From assembly GCA_038400315.1 (NCBI GenBank), contig CP151667.1:5467174-5531173 (forward strand): a DNA stretch of 64,000 bases, in the 5' to 3' direction. Below the pieces are notes generated by a model that ran no database searches, was not told the DNA's origin, and worked only from the letters and a program-made list of their open reading frames with translations. Made by a program: the position numbers and the translations under genes. Positions within the stretch are counted from its first letter, which is position 1. Each line of letters opens with the position of its first letter. This DNA is from Isosphaeraceae bacterium EP7. GTDB lineage: Bacteria > Planctomycetota > Planctomycetia > Isosphaerales > Isosphaeraceae. Below, one piece after another: positions 47,427 through 54,913 of the stretch.

Positions 47427-47620
47427 CCCTCCGTGGACCTGACCGTCCCCTTGGCGAGGTATTCATCGAGCGCGTCGGGAGGGATCAGGATCTTCCCCCT
47501 CCCGACGCCGACCCGCTGGTGGCGGAGACGCTTGGACGAGCACAGGGCATACACGCTCGCCTCGGAGAGTCTCAGCATCGGTGCCGCTTCCTTGACGGTC
47601 AGCGGCTTGGTGTCGGTCAT
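47387..47620 (-). CDS. Excisionase-like helix-turn-helix DNA-binding protein
   Basis: A 77-residue protein with a MerR/excisionase-type winged helix: LTVKEAAPMLRLSEASVYAL followed by the DNA-contact segment and GRGKILIPPDALDEYLAKG. It binds DNA and probably directs the integrase towards excision, as Xis proteins do. AAGGAGA lies 7 nt before the ATG. It is the last gene of a leftward array and overlaps the integrase 3' end in convergent orientation. Confidence 0.85.
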   Translation of the reverse strand: MTDTKPLTVKEAAPMLRLSEASVYALCSSKRLRHQRVGVGRGKILIPPDALDEYLAKGTVRSTEGHPTDLLFKAARK

Positions 47621-47805
47621 GTCTCTATCTCCTTAGCGACGCGGAGGAGTTCCTCGAAGCTTCGGATTGAGACGCCTTGCTTCTCGGCCGCCTCGAACGC
47701 GGCGGTCAGCTTTGCCCGCGTCAGGAAGCGTTGCTCGCGGAGACCCTCGGCCACGATCCGCGACCGCTCCTCCCGCGGCAGGGCTTCGAATTCTTCGTTG
47801 GTCAT
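47617..47805 (-). CDS. Small coupled protein of unknown function (62 aa)
   Basis: A short acidic, mostly helical protein (for example MTNEEFEALPREERSRIV and FEELLRVAKEIE). No domain recognised. GAGGAAGG lies 7 nt before the ATG, and its stop overlaps the excisionase-like start (ATGA), so it is translationally coupled. Helix-only composition fits a regulator or adaptor, but nothing more can be said. Confidence 0.7.
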   Translation of the reverse strand: MTNEEFEALPREERSRIVAEGLREQRFLTRAKLTAAFEAAEKQGVSIRSFEELLRVAKEIET

Positions 47806-48035
47806 GTGCCGCCTTCCTCTCGTTCCACCTGGTCACCTTGGACGACTCCGGGGGGCCGCCCCTGCCGAAACCGCCGGTCCGCGATGCGTAGCGCCTTTGT
47901 GAGGATGACCTCACTGGCCTTGATCCGCTCGATGTCCGCCTCGTCTCGCCCGGCCCGTTGCAGCCCCTCCACGATCTCGTCCCGCACCGACAGGGCGCAG
48001 AGGACCAAATCCACGTGGTCGTAACCCGACTTCAT
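47802..48035 (-). CDS. Small coupled protein of unknown function (77 aa)
   Basis: ATG 48035 follows GAGAGG by 6 nt, and the stop overlaps the next start by 4 bp. The sequence is helical (VDLVLCALSVRDEIVEGLQ and IERIKASEVILTKALRIADRR) with a charged C terminus. No known domain is recognised. It sits in the middle of a chain of overlapping small genes. Confidence 0.7.
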   Translation of the reverse strand: MKSGYDHVDLVLCALSVRDEIVEGLQRAGRDEADIERIKASEVILTKALRIADRRFRQGRPPGVVQGDQVEREEGGT

Positions 48036-48217
48036 TGGGCACCTCTCTGTTTCTGAACCTGCTCCTCGACGTAGAGGAGGAAGTGATCGTAAGTCTCGAA
48101 CTTCTTGCCTTGCTCTTCGAGCATGGCCCGCATGGCCTGCATGGCGTCGTCGAACTGGGCACGGCTGCGATAGCCGAGCGCGTCGGCGACGAGCTTGAAT
48201 CGCTCCTCGGTGATCAT
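48032..48217 (-). CDS. Small coupled protein of unknown function (61 aa)
   Basis: A short helical protein beginning MITEERFKLVADALGYRS. The start at 48217 is chosen because it forms an ATGA overlap with the upstream stop and has GAGG 8 nt upstream; an in-frame ATG at 48247 would break that pattern. The segment SRAQFDDAMQAMRAMLEEQG resembles a helical bundle. Function unknown. Confidence 0.68.
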   Translation of the reverse strand: MITEERFKLVADALGYRSRAQFDDAMQAMRAMLEEQGKKFETYDHFLLYVEEQVQKQRGAQ

Positions 48218-48717
48218 CTGGGGCGCCTCGCTTCCTCTTCTCTCCACATCGCCTCGGCTCTCGCGCCGTCGATGCGGCCGATCGCCAGCTCAGCCTGGTA
48301 ATCCTCCTCGTGGCGTCGGAGTGCCTCGACCCATCTCTCCGCGTTCGTCTTCTTCGCATCACTCAGGAAACTGCCGTGGACTTGATACGACCCCGACGGC
48401 AGCTCTCCTCCCGCGGGGAACATCGGGCGACGCTCGACCTCGTGATGGATGACCGCGCCCGCCCGGATCTGCTCGTCGATCGTGGGCGGGACGAGGTGCG
48501 GGGTCAGATCTTCCCACTTGCCGAACGGCACCAGCATCGCCCGCTGGAAGCGAGTCATCGGGGTGTGAGTCGCCACCCAGTAGAACGCGGCGCCGATCAC
48601 GAGGGGGGTGATCGTCTGCGTGAGGAACGAGGGACGCGGCCCGGTCGGGCCTCGCTTCTCCGGGTTTCGCACGACGTATGAGCGGTCGCGCCGCTCTGGG
48701 GACACGGGTGTGGACAT
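48214..48717 (-). CDS. Single-pass membrane protein of unknown function
   Basis: A 167-residue protein with a basic N terminus, one membrane segment (about residues 31-50, FLTQTITPLVIGAAFYWVAT) and a soluble C-terminal part rich in Glu, Arg and Ala. GGGGGAAA lies upstream of ATG 48717. It overlaps the 72-residue gene by one base (TGATG). Its place in the element suggests a membrane part of the transfer or maintenance functions, but no family is recognised. Confidence 0.65.
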   Translation of the reverse strand: MSTPVSPERRDRSYVVRNPEKRGPTGPRPSFLTQTITPLVIGAAFYWVATHTPMTRFQRAMLVPFGKWEDLTPHLVPPTIDEQIRAGAVIHHEVERRPMFPAGGELPSGSYQVHGSFLSDAKKTNAERWVEALRRHEEDYQAELAIGRIDGARAEAMWREEEARRPR

Positions 48718-48935
48718 CAGGATTTCCCCCCGTTGATGATCCTGAGTCGGATGGCCTCAAGTTCTTCCTCATCGATGGGCGGGGACAGCATCTCGGAGAG
48801 ACGCTGGAGGGAACCCGAGGAGCAATACACGCCGCGGAACGCACCGATGGTGATCAGCATTCCTCCCTTGCACGGCTTGCGGCTCATCAAGCAAGAACCC
48901 GGACCGGTTGCGTGGATGGTTGCGGGAATGTCCAT
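48717..48935 (-). CDS. Small Cys-containing protein of unknown function (72 aa)
   Basis: A 72-residue protein with three Cys (GSCLMSRKPCKGG and VYCSSGS) that could bind metal or form disulfides, and an acidic C terminus (IDEEELEAIRLRI). AGGAG lies 8 nt before ATG 48935. The stop shares one base with the next start (TGATG), so it is coupled to the membrane protein downstream. Confidence 0.65.
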   Translation of the reverse strand: MDIPATIHATGPGSCLMSRKPCKGGMLITIGAFRGVYCSSGSLQRLSEMLSPPIDEEELEAIRLRIINGGKS

Positions 48936-49002
48936 TGTGAGGCTCCTGGTTGGGGTAGGAGAACGAGTAGGAGAAAACGGAACGCGTCACCTGCCCGGTC
49001 GC

Positions 49003-49659
49003 CTACTCATCGAACGAGCTTTTCAGCGGCGGGATCAGGTGAATCCGGGACTCGTCCGACGCGGACGGGTCCCCAAGGACGGCGGGCGCACCCAGGGGGG
49101 CAAACGACCTGCCCCAGAACTCGAAGAAGTGGAAGAAGAGCCAGAGGGCGATGACGAAGACGAGCCCCTGGGCGAGGAGGAACGGGGCCTTGTGGGGCGT
49201 CTCCACCTTGTCGGGATCCTTGAGCTTCGCGAGCAGATGACCGAGCCCGCCGCCCGAGTGATAGAAGACTTTCGAGAATCCGATCTCACGCAATCCCTGG
49301 CCGATGACCACGACGTAAGACACGGCGCCAATGGCCATGCACCAGCGGGAAAGGACGGCAGCGTAGAACGTCCACTGGGGCGCCACGCTCGGGAGGACGA
49401 GCGTCACCCAGTGTTGCGAGGTGGCGCTGAGGATGAGCAGCGTGATGATGGCCCAGGGGATGACGTCGCGATCGTCGTCGAGCGCCGTGGCGTATTCCCA
49501 CGCGGAGTAGAGCGCGCCGACGAAGAGGAACAGGCCGTAGATCGAGGCGACGTTCCGCCACAACTCCCAGGGGGGCAGGACCGCCAGCGCCGCGGACGTG
49601 GCGAGCGCGGCGCCGATGATGACGATGACGAGGGCAAAGGCGAGATGCTTCCGGAACAT
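49003..49659 (-). CDS. Multi-pass membrane protein of unknown function
   Basis: A 218-residue protein with five likely membrane helices (about residues 6-28, 37-60, 66-89, 95-120 and 164-188). The loops carry polar charged patches (for example DDDRDVIPW, LLAKLKDPDKVE) and the C-terminal tail is soluble. GAGAGG precedes ATG 49659. It may be an inner-membrane component of a transfer system, given the coupling ATPase in the same leftward set, but no T4SS family is recognised. Confidence 0.65.
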   Translation of the reverse strand: MFRKHLAFALVIVIIGAALATSAALAVLPPWELWRNVASIYGLFLFVGALYSAWEYATALDDDRDVIPWAIITLLILSATSQHWVTLVLPSVAPQWTFYAAVLSRWCMAIGAVSYVVVIGQGLREIGFSKVFYHSGGGLGHLLAKLKDPDKVETPHKAPFLLAQGLVFVIALWLFFHFFEFWGRSFAPLGAPAVLGDPSASDESRIHLIPPLKSSFDE

Positions 49660-49723
49660 TCGGGGTGCCTCTCAAGGTGGTGAGAGTCTCCCCCCGGCTC
49701 GCGCCGAGGGGAGGGGTTGGGGG

Positions 49724-50218
49724 TTATTCGAACTCGCTGTTGTTGGACATCGCGTCCATCCACTCGCTGGCCTCATCAAGGCCAATGATCGCGTCGGTTA
49801 GGTCTCTCGGCTGGCAGAGCAGCGCAGGCCACTCTGGGATAAAGTCCGAGACGCACCCCCAAGCCTTGACGGTATAGCCCCAAGGGAACCTAGGGGCGCT
49901 GAAGACGTAAGTCCTCATCCTGCCCTTCCGGAACTCTTGAACGCCTTGCTCGGTGATGGTCCTGAACTCGGACGGAGGATCCTCGATCGATCTCCCGGCG
50001 TCGAAGTATTTCGCCGTGAAGGCTTCGACCGCGGCCAACCCTGCGATTGCCGCGGATAGGTTGCAGCTCATGAACGAGCCCCAACGACGATCTCCACATG
50101 TCCGGAACTGCTCGATCAGAAGCTCGCCCTCAATAGCCAGCAGATTCGTGGTCACGCAATCGTAGTCCCACGACTCCACTACCAGCACGTGGTCACCTCT
50201 CTTTCTCGTGTAGTTCAT
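49724..50218 (-). CDS. Paralogue 2 of a small unknown protein family
   Basis: A 164-residue soluble protein, a paralogue of the next gene upstream. Both start with TRKRGDxVL and share YFDA near residue 70 and a C-terminal WPxxLCxxRD element. The first half looks like beta strands then a long helix (SAAIAGLAAVEAFTAKYFDAG). AAAGGAGG lies upstream of the start. The two adjacent paralogues point to a local duplication within the element. No known domain; function unknown. Confidence 0.7.
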   Translation of the reverse strand: MNYTRKRGDHVLVVESWDYDCVTTNLLAIEGELLIEQFRTCGDRRWGSFMSCNLSAAIAGLAAVEAFTAKYFDAGRSIEDPPSEFRTITEQGVQEFRKGRMRTYVFSAPRFPWGYTVKAWGCVSDFIPEWPALLCQPRDLTDAIIGLDEASEWMDAMSNNSEFE

Positions 50219-50238
50219 CGTTCATTCCTCCTTTCGAT

Positions 50239-50763
50239 TTACGCTTTGTCCTCGGTCTCTCTGACGACCTCGTCCACCACGCGAAGTGCGAAGTCGAGCG
50301 CCGGGATGTCGCGGAACCGGCACAGCACAAAGGGCCAGCCCTCGACGGTGCCGGAGGCGTATCCCATGAACGCAGACTCGGCGACGTAGTTCGCGGCGAA
50401 GCTCGGAGTGATGACGTATTCGCCGCTCCCTTTCGCTTCGATCTCGAACTGCTCGTAGGGGTCGAGACCTCTTTGGGGGTAAGCCTCCGCCAGATACTCC
50501 TCGTAGGCTTCGTCGACGTATTCCCGAAGGAACCGATCGGCGTCGAAGTATCTCCGCATGAACTCCCCCATATCCACCAACGCCTGGGCCGCCTGGGTCA
50601 CGTCATTCTGCGTGAGCGTCCCCCGACGCCGCCCCGCGTCGTCGATCCGGACCTGCTCGACGTAAAGCGCGCCGCGGGCGACCAGGAGGCTCGTGGAAAC
50701 GCTCCCGTAGCTCCATGTCTCCAGCTCCAGCACGCGGTCACCTCTCTTTCTTGTTTGACTCAT
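50239..50763 (-). CDS. Paralogue 1 of a small unknown protein family
   Basis: A 174-residue acidic protein. It shares with the downstream gene the start TRKRGDRVL, the pattern of small beta strands followed by a helix, the YFDA motif (RRYFDADRFL) and C-terminal WPFVLCRFRD. The first coding bases are also nearly identical in nucleotide sequence (GAGAGGTGACC). A central segment DEAYEEYLAEAYPQ is helical and acidic. It may bind nucleic acid or another element protein, which is only a guess. Confidence 0.7.
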   Translation of the reverse strand: MSQTRKRGDRVLELETWSYGSVSTSLLVARGALYVEQVRIDDAGRRRGTLTQNDVTQAAQALVDMGEFMRRYFDADRFLREYVDEAYEEYLAEAYPQRGLDPYEQFEIEAKGSGEYVITPSFAANYVAESAFMGYASGTVEGWPFVLCRFRDIPALDFALRVVDEVVRETEDKA

Positions 50764-50817
50764 GATCTCTCCCTCGAAGGCCCCCCCCAGCGTCCGCCGG
50801 GAGGTTATTGGTTACAG

Positions 50818-51102
50818 TTAGAAGCGCGGCCACATCGACCCACGCTTGAGCTTCTTCTCGGTCTTGGCGATCCAGCGTCTCGCCCAATACAGCGACTTGA
50901 TCGCGTCGATCAGGTCCAGCGTCTCGAAGTTGTGCGTCTCGCCGATCCCCGCGGGGGAGGAGTAGAGCCGCACCATCTCGACCTTGAAGACCAGGTCGTC
51001 GAACCGGCCGCGGTTGGCGTAGACGTAGACCACCACCATGCCGAACCGCTCGCTTGCCGCGGAGTTTGTCCTGCGGTCGAATCCTTCCTTTCTGTCATTC
51101 AT
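50818..51102 (-). CDS. Small protein of unknown function, possibly related to the paralogue pair
   Basis: A 94-residue protein with a basic C terminus (AKTEKKLKRGSMWPRF). The start at 51102 has AAGGG 9 nt upstream; two further Met codons at 51111 and 51123 are alternatives. The segment FGMVVVYVYANRGRFDDL, then a strand and helix (DLIDAIKSLYWARRWI), follows the same order of predicted elements as the two neighbouring paralogues, though identity is low. Function unknown. Confidence 0.6.
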   Translation of the reverse strand: MNDRKEGFDRRTNSAASERFGMVVVYVYANRGRFDDLVFKVEMVRLYSSPAGIGETHNFETLDLIDAIKSLYWARRWIAKTEKKLKRGSMWPRF

Positions 51103-51131
51103 GACGTTCATCCCTTCTTTCATTCAGCCAA

Positions 51132-51170
51132 ATAACGGGGAGTAGCCGTGCGGGATGCACGACTACCCCG
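51132..51170 (-). terminator. Intrinsic terminator inside the leftward gene set
   Basis: A long imperfect hairpin (about 51136-51151 with 51157-51170, one mismatch and one bulge) is followed on the minus strand by TTATTT. It lies 8 bp after the stop of the 83-residue gene, so it probably ends transcripts before the next start. It could be partial, letting downstream genes be read at a lower level. Confidence 0.7.
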
Positions 51171-51177
51171 AGACGGG

Positions 51178-51429
51178 TTACAACCGGGAGTAGAGGCAAT
51201 AGATCACCCTGGCGATCACGCAGTACCCGATGGGGCGTGCGATCAAATCCAGGAAGAACAACGCCCCCAGCCAGTCCCTACCCCACGGTCGCCGACCGCC
51301 ACCGAGCCAGTCCGGACGATTCCGTTTCTTCCTTCCGGCATAGAAACGATCGATCCGCTCAAACTCGATGTCGACGACCCTGGAGTACAAGCTCCGATAG
51401 TCCTCTTCCTCCTTTCTCAACGGATACAT
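51178..51429 (-). CDS. Small membrane protein of unknown function (83 aa)
   Basis: An 83-residue protein with a charged N-terminal half (LRKEEEDYRSLYSRVVDIE; RKKRNRPDWLGGGRRPW) and one membrane segment near the C terminus (about residues 54-78, LGALFFLDLIARPIGYCVIA). GAGGAGG lies 7 nt before the ATG. It follows the coupling ATPase on the same strand, so it may be an accessory membrane partner. Confidence 0.62.
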   Translation of the reverse strand: MYPLRKEEEDYRSLYSRVVDIEFERIDRFYAGRKKRNRPDWLGGGRRPWGRDWLGALFFLDLIARPIGYCVIARVIYCLYSRL

Positions 51430-51575
51430 AAACGGCCTCCTCTTTCATTCACTAACGTTTAGACCCTGCCGCGATGCGGCTTTGTTCTCACCCTTGGGTC
51501 TGATGGGGGTGCCGGGTTTTCAAGAAACGCCGGGGGACCTTTTCCCTGATGAAAGGAAAAGCGAACGCGGGGGCT

Positions 51576-53513
51576 TCAGGACATCTCCCGAAGCTGTCTC
51601 AGAACCTCCTCGGCCTGCGGATTGCTCGGGGGCTTCTTGCGCCCGCGCACCTTCAGCGGAGGAGGTGGTGTCTTGGGTTTCGGCGGCGGAGGCGGTTCAT
51701 CGCCGTCATCCTCGTCATCGTCCTCGTCGTCGTCGGGCAGGTTCTTCTCGTCGCCACTCGGAGCGACGGCGACGAACTTGTGGCGAAGCTCGGCACCGAG
51801 GAAGGTCGTGACGCCGTCGGGCTCGGGGAATTCGGTGGCACGGATCGACTCGACGAGGGCGAGCGACATGGGAAAATCAAAAGTGATAAACTGCGGCCCG
51901 TTGAGCCGGGTGAAGCCGGTGTCGGGCGACGCCTCGATGATCGCCAGCTCTCGGGTGGAGTTGAGCATCTCGATCTCGTCGGGGCCGAACCACGGCGCCT
52001 CGACCTCTCGCGTCGAGACGGTGGTCGCGTAGCTCGTGCCGGTCGAGGCCTCGGTCACCGTGCGCGTCCGGCCGTTCTCGATCTTCGCCCGCACGCCGCC
52101 GATGGTTGCCAGCCGCTTGCGCCCCGAGTCGTCCATCGCGGTGAAGGTGATCTTGACCGGCAGGTTCGCGGTCAGCGAATCCGTGAAGTCCTTCTCCCGC
52201 GTCTTCGCGTCGGACAGGTTCTGCATCGTCGCGATGATGGACACTCGGCAGTCCCTCGCCTGCTTGATGATGAAGTCGATCGTCCTCTGGAGGATGACGT
52301 TGATCTCGTCGATGACCAGGTAGACGTGCGGCCCCCGGTCTCCCCGCGAGCGGGCGGCGCTATACGCGAGCCGGGCCACCATGCGGCCGATGGTGCGGGC
52401 CGCGATCTCGCCCACGCTCGGGGCGAGCGAGAAGTAGATCACCATCCGCGACAGCATCGCCTGGCCGATGTCGATCTGGGGGACGTTCGGGTTGATCACG
52501 TTGATCTGGGGCAGCTCGGCCAGCTCGCGAATGGTATTGATCGCTTCCGTCGCGTCCTTGATGTCCTTGGCGCTGAGCTTCATCGCCTTGCGGAACTTGC
52601 GATCCATGGCGATGGAATACATCTCCCCCCACGAGTCGACGTCGGGCCTGTATTTGAAGATCGCGGCGATGAGGGTCCGCGCCACCCCGGCGAAATACGA
52701 GTCGCCATACGTGCCACCATGTTCAAGGCCGAAGACCTGGTTGAAGAACTCGGCCTTCTCCGCGGGGCTCATCGACCGGAAGGCCGAATCCCTGAAGATG
52801 CTCCAGACGCTGGTCGGGATGTCGAGGCTATTCGAGAAGCAGAGGAACAGCGCGCCGAACATGACGCAGAGACACTTCATGCACTTCATCAAGAGCCGAT
52901 CGCCCTTTGCGTCGATGAGCAGGATGGACCCCATGCCGCGCATCAGGATCTGGATGACGATGGCGAGCATGGCCCGCATGGTCTTGCCCGAGTTGATCGC
53001 GCCCTGGATTAGGCAGCCGACGTCGAGCAGCCCGCCGAACTTGACGAGGTTCGGGGCCTCCGTATCCTTGAACTTGCCGAGCATAGCGTGATCGGCCTCA
53101 AGCTCGTGCGGCGAGTCGGCGAGGGCCTGCATGGTCTTCATCTGCCAGTCATCACTGACGGGGGTCTCCTCCAAGAGCTGATTGAGCTTCTCGATCGCGA
53201 TCTTCGGCTCGGGACTGGCCGGGCCGAATTCGATGGCGAGATCGTTCGCGGACGCGAGTGGTTTGCGGAAGAAGGGGCCGAACCAAAGGAAGGCCATCCC
53301 GAGGAGGCCCGTCGCGGCTTCGAGCACCTTATCCACATCGGTCCTCATGTTGGCTGTGAACACCGCGGTGATCGCGAGGCCGAACCCCATCACCCACCAC
53401 CGGAAGAGCTTGATCTGTTTCAAGCGTTCGCTCTCGTAGAACGGCAGGAGGCGCTTGGCCATCACCGTCCCCTTGGTGTCGGGGAGTTCCTTCCACTTCA
53501 CGGGCCAGTTCAT
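51576..53513 (-). CDS. VirD4/TraD-type coupling ATPase
   Basis: A 645-residue type IV coupling protein candidate. Two N-terminal membrane helices (about residues 37-56 and 64-82) are followed by an ATPase domain with Walker A GAINSGKT at 171-178, the VirD4-like motif LLIDAKGD at 198-205 and Walker B VYLVIDE at 397-403. A later motif (CRVSIIATMQNLSD) matches the Q-loop region of TraG/TraD ATPases. The C-terminal tail is strongly acidic, then Pro-rich (from about residue 590). Such ATPases bring a DNA-protein complex to a secretion channel in conjugation. Its start overlaps the stop of the winged-helix gene (ATGA). A typical channel (VirB) set is not seen in the window. Confidence 0.85.
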   Translation of the reverse strand: MNWPVKWKELPDTKGTVMAKRLLPFYESERLKQIKLFRWWVMGFGLAITAVFTANMRTDVDKVLEAATGLLGMAFLWFGPFFRKPLASANDLAIEFGPASPEPKIAIEKLNQLLEETPVSDDWQMKTMQALADSPHELEADHAMLGKFKDTEAPNLVKFGGLLDVGCLIQGAINSGKTMRAMLAIVIQILMRGMGSILLIDAKGDRLLMKCMKCLCVMFGALFLCFSNSLDIPTSVWSIFRDSAFRSMSPAEKAEFFNQVFGLEHGGTYGDSYFAGVARTLIAAIFKYRPDVDSWGEMYSIAMDRKFRKAMKLSAKDIKDATEAINTIRELAELPQINVINPNVPQIDIGQAMLSRMVIYFSLAPSVGEIAARTIGRMVARLAYSAARSRGDRGPHVYLVIDEINVILQRTIDFIIKQARDCRVSIIATMQNLSDAKTREKDFTDSLTANLPVKITFTAMDDSGRKRLATIGGVRAKIENGRTRTVTEASTGTSYATTVSTREVEAPWFGPDEIEMLNSTRELAIIEASPDTGFTRLNGPQFITFDFPMSLALVESIRATEFPEPDGVTTFLGAELRHKFVAVAPSGDEKNLPDDDEDDDEDDGDEPPPPPKPKTPPPPLKVRGRKKPPSNPQAEEVLRQLREMS

Positions 53514-54196
53514 TGGGGCTTCTTCTTTCTTCTCGTGAGGAGATTGAGGAGTTCCGGCACGACCACCGTGATCGCGCGGAACTTGGAGGTGTCATTGCGG
53601 AGTGCCTGCCGCACCCGCTCGGCCTTGGACCGGACCGCGGTGATGATCGTTATCTGTGCGGCATCCCGTGCGAAGGTCTCGTGCCAGGCTTGGCTGTTAT
53701 CGGCCCGCCCGGTGTAGGCTTTGCGCACCTTGTGGGCGAGTTGCTTGCTGCTCAGGCTGTACTCGGGGACGAGGATGCCGAGTCGCGTCATGTTCGGGTC
53801 GCTTCGGTCGACGTAATACCTCGATGCGCAGACCTTGCCGATGTCGAGTTGGGGGAACCGCGCCCGGAACTCGGCTCGGGGGATCCGGCTCTGCCGGTGC
53901 TGACCCAGGAAGCAGAAGGCGGCGATGGCCAGGTTCTCGGCGATGGACTGCTCGCCCGGCGGCCTGCGGTAGGCTTTCGGATCGAGCCCGAGCGTCTCCG
54001 CCCCGAGCGCGGTGAGATAGTAGATGTGGGCGTTGCCGCGATAGGCGTGGCTCGCCACGAGCCCGAACTGCTTGAGTTGGAGCAGGTGCTTCTCCATGCA
54101 CTTGGCGCCCACGTCCCCGAGGGCGACGATGAGCAGTTCCTTCGTCGCCGCGCGATAATCGCGGAGGATGATGAGGGTTCGTTCTTTTGTGGTCAT
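53510..54196 (-). CDS. Replication-relaxation-like winged-helix protein
   Basis: A 228-residue protein. The N-terminal part has a winged-helix-like pattern (LIILRDYRAATKELLIVAL, then KHLLQLKQFGLVASHAY with AHIYYLTALGAE). The next part matches the replication-relaxation family found beside VirD4-type ATPases in actinobacterial mobile elements. ATG 54196 forms a TGATG overlap with the upstream gene, and an in-frame GTG at 54199 is rejected. Its stop overlaps the coupling ATPase start. It probably binds element DNA at a replication or transfer origin. The family match is by motif order and neighbourhood, not proven. Confidence 0.68.
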   Translation of the reverse strand: MTTKERTLIILRDYRAATKELLIVALGDVGAKCMEKHLLQLKQFGLVASHAYRGNAHIYYLTALGAETLGLDPKAYRRPPGEQSIAENLAIAAFCFLGQHRQSRIPRAEFRARFPQLDIGKVCASRYYVDRSDPNMTRLGILVPEYSLSSKQLAHKVRKAYTGRADNSQAWHETFARDAAQITIITAVRSKAERVRQALRNDTSKFRAITVVVPELLNLLTRRKKKPQ

Positions 54197-54813
54197 CACC
54201 AGACCTCGAGACAGAGGCCCGCGGCCCTGCAGGCGGAAATCATCTTCCGCAGCCGGTTGGCGCTATATGACTTGCCGCCGTATTCGATGGCCCGCACGGG
54301 ATAGCCCGAGGGGTGGAGGGCGACGATGTCCGGAGCGAAGTTGCGGATCCTCCGGCGACGACGGGCCGTGTAGAACTTGTCCGATACCCAGCCGATGACC
54401 GAGCCGGGGTCGATTTCGCGAGAGGCGAGGTAGACCTGCGGCAGCATCAGGTCGTGCGAGATCTCAAACGGCTTGTTGAGCTTCGGCGGCGGGCAGCCGA
54501 TCAGGTTCGCCCCCTTGATGGTGAGGTGATAAAACTCGGTGTCACGCGGGGCGTTCACATGTCGCTCACCCAGCGCGTAGCTCCATTGGCCGAGGCAGCT
54601 CGGGATCGGTGCCTCTGGATGTGTAGAGAAGAGCGGCATCAGCAGCGGCGTTGGGCGGCTGACGATGGCGCGAGAACATGCGAGGAGTCCATACTTCATG
54701 GCGCGAATGATCGCGCCGCGGGCGGGCTCCTGAAGAAGCGGGTCGGCCTGGTCCGCGGTGAAGACCGGGAGAATGCGGCCGAGGTCGACCAATCTCAAGG
54801 CGCAGGGGTCCAT
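54196..54813 (-). CDS. Putative nuclease-like companion of the replication-relaxation protein
   Basis: A 205-residue protein. The C-terminal region has FAPDIVALHPSGYPVRAIEYGG, a PD..xE-like arrangement similar to the nuclease-fold part of replication-relaxation proteins. The N-terminal part has no recognised domain. ATG 54813 has GGAGG 6 nt upstream and the stop shares a base with the next start. It could supply a nuclease-like function that the winged-helix partner lacks, as if one family protein had been split in two. This is an inference from motif shape; the exact catalytic residues are not certain. Confidence 0.6.
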   Translation of the reverse strand: MDPCALRLVDLGRILPVFTADQADPLLQEPARGAIIRAMKYGLLACSRAIVSRPTPLLMPLFSTHPEAPIPSCLGQWSYALGERHVNAPRDTEFYHLTIKGANLIGCPPPKLNKPFEISHDLMLPQVYLASREIDPGSVIGWVSDKFYTARRRRRIRNFAPDIVALHPSGYPVRAIEYGGKSYSANRLRKMISACRAAGLCLEVW

Positions 54814-54867
54814 GCGCACCTCCGGAGGGCGTGTGGGTGGATCGGAACGGGGCGCACGAAGTCCCCG

Positions 54868-54892
54868 ACGCCGCAAAGCGCGGCGTTTTCTT
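54868..54892 (+). terminator. Plus-strand terminator upstream of the antisense RNA cassette
   Basis: CGCCGC (54869-54874) pairs with GCGGCG (54880-54885) around AAAGC, then TTTTCTT. No plus-strand gene ends here, so it would stop antisense reading from the region to the left. Confidence 0.6.
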
Positions 54893-54913
54893 ATGGATGG
54901 ATTGGGATCGGAA

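Noticed and set aside
51468-51486. Plus-strand terminator-like hairpin GCCGC-GAT-GCGGC with TTTGTT
   Set aside because: The stem is only 5 bp and no plus-strand gene or promoter precedes it, so it is probably incidental or part of a minus-strand leader.
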